Below are positions 7,255 to 12,835 of a DNA stretch of 16,891 bases, in pieces. The stretch's first letter is position 1. Every line of letters begins with the position of its first letter. The translations under genes were made by a program, and so were the position numbers. The stretch is from Bdellovibrionales bacterium (GTDB taxonomy: Bacteria; Myxococcota; XYA12-FULL-58-9; SYDY01), in assembly GCA_005801425.1 (NCBI GenBank), contig SYDY01000106.1:1-16891 (forward strand), read 5' to 3'. Below the pieces are notes generated by a model. The model was not told where the DNA came from. It worked only from the letters and a program-made list of their open reading frames with translations, and did no database searches.

Positions 7255-7867
7255 TTTGTAACTCCGGAAAATGGTGAAAAACGGCCTGTTGAATATTTTT
7301 TTCGACCTGATCGAAAGATCCACTGCTGTCGATACGTGCCAAGGGGCCATCATGGTTGGCGAGCAGGGATTGATAATGCACAAACACCATTTCCTGGCGC
7401 AATTGATGCTCAAGAAGCTCAATGGGTTGTGCGCGATTTTGGCGGCGTGCGATGGCTTCCTCTACCGAAATTTCGAGCATGATCGTGAGATCTGGGGGGA
7501 CGGCATATTGATTGATGCTGCGCACCCATTCCATAGGAAGCATCGCCGATTGATACGCAAGCGACGACATCACATAGCGATCACAAAGGACTATTTTTCG
7601 AGAATCGAGTGCTGGGGTGATCTCTGCGTTGACATGGTCCATGCGATCTGCGGCAAAAAGAAGTGCAAGTGTTGCTTCATCGCATGGCGATGTTTGTCGC
7701 AAACGCCGACGTATCTCTTGTCCTAAGCTTCCCGAGGAAGGTTCGGCAGTCACATGAATATCCAGACCACGTTTCACAAGAGTTGACGCCAAACGCTCTA
7801 TTTGAACGCTTTTTCCTGCGCCATCGAGTCCTTCAAAAACAATCAATTTTCCAGAGGGCATTGTCAT
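7247..7867 (-). CDS. tmk: Thymidylate kinase
   Basis: The product is 206 residues from the ATG at 7867, a normal length for bacterial TMP kinase, which converts dTMP to dTDP with ATP in the cytoplasm. Motifs seen: Walker A FEGLDGAGKS (11-20), the EP of the TREPG-like loop (42-43), LLFAADR (69-75), and DRYVMSSLAYQ (96-106), the family signature. The LID-like segment reads RRQNRAQPIELLE, less Arg-rich than some family members. The start codon overlaps the permease stop as ATGA. A longer open frame to 8128 lies within the permease gene and is not needed. A second in-frame ATG at 7861 would remove only two residues. Its position after an ABC permease and before the cinA-like gene is probably an operon convenience, not a functional link. 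Confidence 0.94.
   Translation of the reverse strand: MTMPSGKLIVFEGLDGAGKSVQIERLASTLVKRGLDIHVTAEPSSGSLGQEIRRRLRQTSPCDEATLALLFAADRMDHVNAEITPALDSRKIVLCDRYVMSSLAYQSAMLPMEWVRSINQYAVPPDLTIMLEISVEEAIARRQNRAQPIELLEHQLRQEMVFVHYQSLLANHDGPLARIDSSGSFDQVEKNIQQAVFHHFPELQSE
7262..7265 (-). promoter_or_regulatory. Shine-Dalgarno site selecting the cinA-like GTG start
   Basis: On the minus strand GGAG is followed by 7 nt and then the GTG at 7254. The site lies inside the end of tmk and supports the short start over the 298-codon open frame. Confidence 0.6.
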
Positions 7868-8808
7868 CTTTTGCCATAGTCTCGCAACAAATACAGGAAA
7901 AATGGACCACCCGCGAGGGCGGTGATTGCGCCCACGGGCAAACTTCCGCCGATCCATGGAAACATACTGCGGCCCATGGCATCTGCAGCGACCACGAGTA
8001 TGCCCCCAGCGTATGCCGTAATCGGTATAAGCAATCGGTGGGTATTTCCGAGATGGCGACGCACCACATTGGGCACGATAAGTCCGACAAATCCAATAAG
8101 TCCGGTGTAGGCCACAACAGCAGCGCAAAGAACGGTTGCTACCGATAAAAGTATGATGCGCGTGCGGTGGGCGGAAAGACCGAGCAATTCAGCATGGATT
8201 GTGCCGAGGCTCAAGAGTTGGAGTGCGTTTTGTGAGAAAGTTAATCCAATGACAGCGATCATGATCCCAAGTGTGAGCCAGAACAACACGGTGGGTGTTT
8301 CAATCCCGATCCCACCGACAAGCCAAAAGAGCATGGCCTGTGCGGTGGATGCAGGAACAACCATTTTGACAATCGTGACCATGGAACTGCTGATGGTGTT
8401 GAGAACAACACCCACCAGTACAATCGTCGCAGGATCGCGCCATCCAAAGGCGCCGCACAAAAGCATCAAACATAGAATGCTGGCCAAGGCGCCGATACCT
8501 GCCGAAAGCGGCAGCCATGCACCGCCAAGTCCCATCACAATGGCCAAAACGCCGCCTACGGCAGCACCTCCAGACACACCGATCACGTAAGGATCTGCGA
8601 GGGGATTGTGCAGTAGAATTTGCATCACAAGGCCACTTACGGCCAATGCGGCACCTGTGAGTAATGCAAGCCACATGGTGGGTGCTCGGATCTCCCAAAG
8701 CACGGCCTGATCAACATGCCACGGCCAATGCCATCCTGTAGATCCTACCGACAATGCGAGCATGCACAGCAACACGCTCAAGGCAGCATAGGCCGCTATT
8801 TTATACAT
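7864..8808 (-). CDS. FecCD/BtuC-family ABC transporter permease
   Basis: The product is 314 residues, very hydrophobic, with about nine or ten membrane segments, and close to the usual length for BtuC/FecD. The family hallmark near residues 52-85 is clear: LLTGAALAVSGLVMQ, then HNPLADPYVIGVSGGAAVG. A later RTRIILLSVATVL and GLIGFVGLIVPNVVRRHLG match the conserved region that contacts the ATPase. It would move a metal chelate (cobalamin, haem or siderophore) with the binding protein encoded just upstream. AGGA (8815-8818) lies 6 nt before the ATG at 8808, and the start overlaps the binding-protein stop by 13 nt. The expected next gene, the ATPase, is replaced by tmk, so an ATPase encoded elsewhere is needed. 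Confidence 0.93.
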   Translation of the reverse strand: MYKIAAYAALSVLLCMLALSVGSTGWHWPWHVDQAVLWEIRAPTMWLALLTGAALAVSGLVMQILLHNPLADPYVIGVSGGAAVGGVLAIVMGLGGAWLPLSAGIGALASILCLMLLCGAFGWRDPATIVLVGVVLNTISSSMVTIVKMVVPASTAQAMLFWLVGGIGIETPTVLFWLTLGIMIAVIGLTFSQNALQLLSLGTIHAELLGLSAHRTRIILLSVATVLCAAVVAYTGLIGFVGLIVPNVVRRHLGNTHRLLIPITAYAGGILVVAADAMGRSMFPWIGGSLPVGAITALAGGPFFLYLLRDYGKR

Positions 8809-9683
8809 TCAAGATCCTGTGCGAGTTCTTGCAATGCCTCTGGAAATCGTGGTCCCAAACGCACCCATGGATCAATATTTCGTGGTCGGATCATTCTTGT
8901 CTTTTTTTGTACTTTTGTAGGGGCGGTTCGTGAACCGCCCTTTCCCAGTCCTTCATGACTCAAATCAATCCACAGATCAGGATCTGCTGCTTTGACTGTT
9001 TCTTCGTCCACCATAGGATAGGCTATGGGACTCTTGATGGCATTTTTTAATCCCATCCATGCCATCGCTTCATGTAAAAAATTGTCAGAACCCACCACAA
9101 CCCACGGTTTAGACGACACGACCAACATAACCCGCCGTTCAGGTAGGGGCGCAGCTTGCTGTGCCCTGTGTCCACAGGACCCTTTGAGCTTTCCATATTG
9201 GCCTTGCAATTTTTCTCGCAAAACCCCGGCACTTTTTTTGTTAAAAAGTTTCCCGAGCACGTCGATGGCATCCCACAGATCTTGCATTGTAGAAGCGGGC
9301 AAAATCAGCGTTGGGATACCGCGAGCGGCAAGGGCTTCAAGTTGCCTTGTTGGCATGGCGTTGGAGACAGTAACGATCGCACCGGGCTTTGCCTGGTGTA
9401 TTCGTTCCATATCGAGATCGGCAAAACCACCGACGCGTGGCAATGTGAGCACTTCAGGTGGATAAGTATCAAAGCGTGTAACGCCCACCAATGCATCATC
9501 CGCATGCAGCGCAAAGATAATTTCTGTGAGCGAAGGTGCCAGTGATACCACCCGTGAAACGTGGGCAGGAGGTGTACCAATCCACTGTGCGTTTGCTGGA
9601 ATGCAAAACAATAGAGCAAGAATTATTTGGAACGCGGGCATCCTGCCCGCACATAACAAGCAAATAATGATGACACGCTTCAA
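8796..9683 (-). CDS. BtuF-like periplasmic binding protein carrying three palindromic insertions
   Basis: The product is a helical-backbone (TroA/BtuF-type) metal-chelate-binding protein, 295 residues from a TTG at 9683. Conserved core: RVVSLAPSLTEIIFAL, VGVTRFDTYPPEV, VGGFADLDMERI and a C-terminal GPRFPEALQELA. The TTG overlaps the asnS stop as TTGA, matching the coupled style of the operon, and gives a signal peptide of about 32 residues ending ANAQ. The alternative is an ATG at 9641, with a shorter signal peptide but a start codon buried in a palindrome. Three palindromes (8917-8940, 9143-9166, 9634-9650) are translated in frame. They give unusual Arg/Gly/Pro-rich stretches (KGGSRTAPT, HRAQQAAPLPER, CAGRMPAF) that lengthen loops or the signal peptide. 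Cobalamin is the best guess at the ligand, but haem or siderophore binding cannot be excluded. Confidence 0.85.
   Translation of the reverse strand: MKRVIIICLLCAGRMPAFQIILALLFCIPANAQWIGTPPAHVSRVVSLAPSLTEIIFALHADDALVGVTRFDTYPPEVLTLPRVGGFADLDMERIHQAKPGAIVTVSNAMPTRQLEALAARGIPTLILPASTMQDLWDAIDVLGKLFNKKSAGVLREKLQGQYGKLKGSCGHRAQQAAPLPERRVMLVVSSKPWVVVGSDNFLHEAMAWMGLKNAIKSPIAYPMVDEETVKAADPDLWIDLSHEGLGKGGSRTAPTKVQKKTRMIRPRNIDPWVRLGPRFPEALQELAQDLECIK
8917..8940. repeat. Palindromic element inside btuF-like gene (copy 1)
   Basis: GTAG is followed by GGGCGGTTC-GT-GAACCGCCC: perfect 9-bp arms (8921-8929 and 8932-8940) around a 2-nt loop. It is translated on the minus strand as part of KGGSRTAPTK, between the strand DLWIDLS and the C-terminal GPR helix, where BtuF homologues usually have a short linker. 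The form GTAGGGGCG...CGCCC is a well-known type of dispersed intergenic palindrome. Confidence 0.8.
9143..9178. repeat. Palindromic element inside btuF-like gene (copy 2) with adjoining small palindrome
   Basis: GTAG is followed by GGGCGCAGC-TT-GCTGTGCCC (9147-9155 and 9158-9166): 9-bp arms with one mismatch and a 2-nt loop, the same architecture as copy 1. CCTGTG-TC-CACAGG (9165-9178) follows at once as a second perfect palindrome. Together they encode the HRAQQAAPLPERR region, in the linker before the RVMLVVSS strand. Confidence 0.75.
9634..9650. repeat. Palindromic element in the btuF-like signal peptide (copy 3)
   Basis: GCGGGCA-TCC-TGCCCGC: perfect 7-bp arms with a 3-nt loop. On the minus strand it encodes AGRMPA in the middle of the signal peptide and contains the in-frame ATG at 9641. 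It is a different palindrome family from copies 1 and 2. Confidence 0.75.
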
Positions 9684-11008
9684 GGTCGAAGCCGATCCAT
9701 GGTTCGCGCAAAGGGAATGGTTTCTCGCACGTGATGCAGACCGCAAACCCATGCCACGCATCGTTCCAGGCCCATACCAAAGCCTGCATGTGTGACTGTC
9801 CCATAGCGTCTTAGATCAAGAAACCATTCAAAGGCATCGCGTGGGAGTTTATGTTCGGCGATGGCGGCTTCGAGTACTTCTAAATTGTCTTCGCGTTGTC
9901 CGCCGCCAATGACTTCGCCGTAACCTTCGGGTGCAAGCACATCCATACTGCGGGACACAAGAGGATTATGATCTTCGCGTTTCATGTAAAACGCTTTAAT
10001 TTGCGATGGAAACCCGTGGACGATGATGGGTCTATCGTGGCGTTTGGTGAGTTCCGTTTCATGGGGACTTCCAAAATCCATCCCCCAGCTGATTTCAAGC
10101 AAATCACGCAATTCTTTGTCTACTGTTTCTAATTGGATCGCTTTGATTTCTTCAATGGCTTTATCGTAAGAAATACGTGGAAATGGCTTCTGAACCCGTC
10201 TTAGAGGCTCTACATCGCGTTCTAAAATTTCGACCAATTCTTTTTCGTGTTTTTCCAATGCGCGTGCAACAACGTAGCATAGGAAATCTTCGGCCAAATC
10301 CATGTCGCCTTCAAGATCCATAAATGCAACTTCAGGTTCCACCATCCAAAATTCGGTGAGATGCCTTCTTGTCTTCGACTTTTCTGCGCGAAATGTGGGC
10401 CCAAAACAGTATGTTTTACGAAACGCTGTTGCGCCAGCCTCTTGATACAATTGACCTGATTGCGACAAGAATGCCTGATCGTCAAAGTACTTCGTTGAAA
10501 ACAGGGTGCTTGTTCCTTCGCAGGCGTTGGGTGTGAGGATAGGCGAATCGATGAGCACATAATCACGGTCGTCAAAATAATCGCGGATGGCGCGCACGAG
10601 GGTATGACGGATGCGCATGATGGTTTGTTGCCGTTTTGACCGCAACCACAAGTGCCGATGGTCCATCAAAAAAGCATCACCATGGGCTTTGGGCGAGATG
10701 GGGTAATCCACACTGCGTCCAAGGATCGCAATGTCTGAAATCTGCATTTCAAAACCGATATGACTGCGCGGATCGGCAACCACTTTCCCTGTCAGCGTCA
10801 ACGACGTTTCTTGGGTTAAAGATCCTGCGAGTTCAAACAATGCTTGACCTACATCGGCCAAACTGACCACGGCTTGGATGATCCCCGTTCCATCGCGCAA
10901 TTGAAGAAAATGCAATTTCTTCGAGGATCGCATGTTGTAAAGCCACCCTTTAAGGGTGACCGTTTGGCCTTCATGTTGGGCGATGCGCGCAATGGTAACG
11001 TCGTTCAT
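9680..11008 (-). CDS. asnS: Asparaginyl-tRNA synthetase
   Basis: The product is 442 residues from the ATG at 11008. A GTG at 11026 would add six residues; neither start has a clear ribosome site. The N-terminal anticodon-binding OB fold is at ~15-105 (VTLKGWLYNMRSSKKLHFLQLRDG). The class II catalytic domain follows: TPNACEG (159-165), motif 2 FRAEKSKTRRHLTEFW (206-221) and motif 3 GFGMGLER (409-416). TRRHLTEFW, IKAFYMKREDH and the C-terminal RETIPFART favour AsnRS over the archaeal-type AspRS, which usually ends FPRD. The enzyme charges tRNA-Asn in the cytoplasm. It heads the minus-strand string; its TGA overlaps the TTG of the binding-protein gene. The length is slightly short but within the family range. 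Confidence 0.93.
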   Translation of the reverse strand: MNDVTIARIAQHEGQTVTLKGWLYNMRSSKKLHFLQLRDGTGIIQAVVSLADVGQALFELAGSLTQETSLTLTGKVVADPRSHIGFEMQISDIAILGRSVDYPISPKAHGDAFLMDHRHLWLRSKRQQTIMRIRHTLVRAIRDYFDDRDYVLIDSPILTPNACEGTSTLFSTKYFDDQAFLSQSGQLYQEAGATAFRKTYCFGPTFRAEKSKTRRHLTEFWMVEPEVAFMDLEGDMDLAEDFLCYVVARALEKHEKELVEILERDVEPLRRVQKPFPRISYDKAIEEIKAIQLETVDKELRDLLEISWGMDFGSPHETELTKRHDRPIIVHGFPSQIKAFYMKREDHNPLVSRSMDVLAPEGYGEVIGGGQREDNLEVLEAAIAEHKLPRDAFEWFLDLRRYGTVTHAGFGMGLERCVAWVCGLHHVRETIPFARTMDRLRP

Positions 11009-11056
11009 GGGGTGGGTTTTTGGCACATTGCGCTTAAAGCATCAACTCTAACTCAC

Positions 11057-11087
11057 CTCCACTTCGCGAAGCGAGGCGGTGGGGGTG
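11057..11087. repeat. Palindrome with GGTGGGGGTG tail between asnS and the lipoprotein gene
   Basis: CTTCGCGAAG (11062-11071) is a perfect palindrome extended by CCTC (11057-11060) and GAGG (11073-11076) with a small bulge. It is followed by GGTGGGGGTG (11078-11087), the same 10-mer found at 41-50. It sits in the short gap between the lipoprotein stop and asnS. It could serve as a weak transcription stop, but no U-run follows on the minus strand; a dispersed element is more likely. Confidence 0.5.
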
Positions 11088-11109
11088 CGTGTGCAGATAC
11101 GGACCTTCT

Positions 11110-11844
11110 TCATTTTTTCCTCTCCCTCGGCGGCTTTGTGTCATCAAGCAGCCCATCGATGAACCAGATTTCTTCATCGCGATACCACGCGACCTGAACC
11201 TCACGTCCATCCCGTGCGTGGTCGTTCATCCATACTTCGGGCGTCCCCCGACTTGCTGTTACTTCGTCAATGCTCATGCCAGGCTCTACGGATTTGTGTT
11301 CGATGGCCTCTCGGATACTTGTTTTGCGTTCTTCGAGCCATGGAAGCACTTTGCTTTCTTCACCAAGCATCTTGTCTATTTCTTTTTCTGCCATTTCGCG
11401 TGTTTGAGTGCCTAGGGGCAGCAAAATCACAAAACTATCGCGCCCTTTAAGCAATTTTTCGTTGTCGACAGGTGTAAGATGCACCCAAATGCTAAATCGC
11501 GGTGAGGTAAGCAAGCGTGTGGCCACTTCCAATTGGCTGGGAAAACCGATGGCGGCCACTTCAAAGCGTGTGCCAGCGGGTATGATCCCTTGAGGGCTGA
11601 GGGGATGAATGGGTTCTCCATTGGCATGATTGAGGTGTGAGACGTATTCAAACGGATAAGGCGAAAGCATCCAAAATTCATTTTCGTCATAAAGATTGCC
11701 AAAATAACAGGATTGCCGAAGTGCTAATATACGTCCTGCGTATGCCTTGAGCACCGGTTCACGATCAGCACGCGGGAGGGTATGGATATTTGCACAACCT
11801 GACAAAAGAAAACCTAAAAAAATAAATCGGATCAGCGTGTCCAT
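11110..11844 (-). CDS. Lipoprotein with BamE/SmpA-like C-terminal segment
   Basis: The product is 244 residues from the ATG at 11844; the open frame reaches 11928 but that part overlaps dapF. A classic lipoprotein signal MDTLIRFIFLGFLLSGC has lipobox LSGC with Cys17, so it is likely tethered to the outer or inner membrane from the periplasm. The middle (residues ~30-150) is not recognised. It contains YPFEYVSHLNHANGEPI and PLSPQGIIPAGTRFEV, which resembles an SH3-like beta segment. Residues ~190-230 (VEPGMSIDEVTASRGTPEVW...VAWYRDEEIWFIDGLL) look like the SmpA/OmlA (BamE-type) fold, in which GMs..eV....G.P is conserved. A role in envelope assembly is only suggested. It is divergent from dapF and is followed by asnS after 101 nt. 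Confidence 0.8.
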   Translation of the reverse strand: MDTLIRFIFLGFLLSGCANIHTLPRADREPVLKAYAGRILALRQSCYFGNLYDENEFWMLSPYPFEYVSHLNHANGEPIHPLSPQGIIPAGTRFEVAAIGFPSQLEVATRLLTSPRFSIWVHLTPVDNEKLLKGRDSFVILLPLGTQTREMAEKEIDKMLGEESKVLPWLEERKTSIREAIEHKSVEPGMSIDEVTASRGTPEVWMNDHARDGREVQVAWYRDEEIWFIDGLLDDTKPPRERKK

Positions 11845-11868
11845 AGCAGACAACCTAACACGAAAGGG

Positions 11869-11897
11869 GTGACGTTTTAAGAACCCTGAGATATACT
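11869..11897 (+). promoter_or_regulatory. Candidate sigma70-type promoter of dapF giving a near-leaderless mRNA
   Basis: GTGACG (11869-11874) and TATACT (11892-11897) are separated by 17 nt and match the -35 and -10 consensus at 4/6 and 5/6 positions. Transcription would begin about 11904, at or next to the dapF ATG (11906). No Shine-Dalgarno sequence precedes the ATG, which agrees with leaderless translation. The 61-bp space also has to hold the promoter of the divergent lipoprotein gene; I could not pick that one out. Confidence 0.45.
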
Positions 11898-11905
11898 TAC
11901 CGGTT

Positions 11906-12724
11906 ATGGCATCTCTTCGATTTTCCAAATATCAGGGTATAGGCAATGATTTCGTGATCATCCACGGACCAGACCTTGATCATCCGCTTACGTCTGAGGC
12001 TGTACGATTTTTGTGCGATCGCCGTCACGGCATAGGCGCTGACGGCGTGCTGACGGTGTGGCCTGTTCAAGAGGGCGCCGGCCGCATGCAGGTTCAAAAT
12101 GCCGATGGCAGTGATACGGAAATGTGTGGCAATGGACTTCGTTGCGTCGCCGCCTATTTGCGCGATCAAAATCAAATTGATGTCCGCAATCCCTTTGTCC
12201 TCTACAGTGATCGCGGTCCACATCTGTGTCATTTTCAGGATGATGATGTTGTGATCGACATGGGAAAAGCCGAATTGGTACACCGAGACCTTCCGGTTGG
12301 CGAAAACGGTATTGTTCAACTTGATGTGGATGGTCTCACTTTTTCCGCAGTGGCTATTTCCATGGGCAATCCCCATGCGATTATTTTTACGGAAAGCGAT
12401 CCCATGCGCCTCGGCCTTCATTATGGTGCAGCGCTTGAAATCCATTCGGCTTTTCCAAACCGTGTGAATGTCAGTTTTGTTCGTGCAGAAAACCAAGGCT
12501 TTACGGTCTTTGTGCATGAGCGTGGGGTTGGACCGACCTTGGCGTGTGGCAGTGCTGCCTGCGCGGTGGTTGCTGCTGCGATCATCACCAATCGTGCCCA
12601 ATTCAATCAGGCTTATCGTGTAACGCTTCCAGGTGGCGATCTTGCTATCACATGCGATGACGATCTCGCTGTTCGCATGTGCGGCCCTGCAGTGCACGTA
12701 TTCAACGGCACGATCACGACTTAA
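11906..12724 (+). CDS. dapF: Diaminopimelate epimerase
   Basis: The product is 272 residues, the usual length. It interconverts LL- and meso-diaminopimelate in the cytoplasm without a cofactor, for lysine and peptidoglycan synthesis. Both catalytic Cys motifs are present: NADGSDTEMCGNGLRC with Cys74, and ERGVGPTLACGSAAC with Cys214. The N-terminal FSKYQGIGNDFVI and the MGNPHAI stretch are also family hallmarks. The start follows directly after a candidate promoter, with no ribosome site. It is the first gene of the plus-strand string; a palindromic repeat pair separates it from the acyl-CoA dehydrogenase, so cotranscription with it is uncertain. Confidence 0.96.
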   Translation: MASLRFSKYQGIGNDFVIIHGPDLDHPLTSEAVRFLCDRRHGIGADGVLTVWPVQEGAGRMQVQNADGSDTEMCGNGLRCVAAYLRDQNQIDVRNPFVLYSDRGPHLCHFQDDDVVIDMGKAELVHRDLPVGENGIVQLDVDGLTFSAVAISMGNPHAIIFTESDPMRLGLHYGAALEIHSAFPNRVNVSFVRAENQGFTVFVHERGVGPTLACGSAACAVVAAAIITNRAQFNQAYRVTLPGGDLAITCDDDLAVRMCGPAVHVFNGTITT

Positions 12725-12731
12725 ATATATT

Positions 12732-12780
12732 CGTCATCCGCGCGAAAGTTGATCGTCATCCCCGCGAAAGCGGGGATCCA
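12732..12780. repeat. Tandem pair of GTCATCCCCGCGAAAGCGG-type palindromic repeats
   Basis: Copy 1 (12732-12748) is partial and starts CGTCATCCGCGCGAAAG. Copy 2 (12754-12780) is complete, with perfect arms ATCCCCGC and GCGGGGAT around GAAA (12758-12777) and the ending CCA. This is a very widespread intergenic palindrome type in proteobacteria; its translation VIPAKAGI is a common false N-terminus. Here that translation appears in the frame running into the acyl-CoA dehydrogenase. The GCGAAAGC core is known to form an exceptionally stable mini-hairpin in DNA. Confidence 0.85.
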
Positions 12781-12835
12781 TTTTTATCGTCCCAAATCAT
12801 TGCGTGATCCACACGCAAATGCATATCGTCTTTGC

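Noticed and set aside
7255-7422. N-terminal extension of the cinA-like frame
   Set aside because: The extension overlaps tmk by about 170 nt out of frame; the GTG at 7254 has a ribosome site and matches the family start.
7868-8128. N-terminal extension of the tmk frame
   Set aside because: It reads through the permease gene in another frame; the ATGA overlap and family length support the ATG at 7867.
9684-11109. Cobalamin riboswitch upstream of the btuF-like gene
   Set aside because: The gene starts inside the asnS stop, leaving no leader, and no B12-box-like sequence was recognised before asnS.
11897-12697. 266-codon open frame antisense to dapF
   Set aside because: It lies wholly opposite a clear dapF gene, has no recognisable motif and reflects the codon bias of the sense strand.
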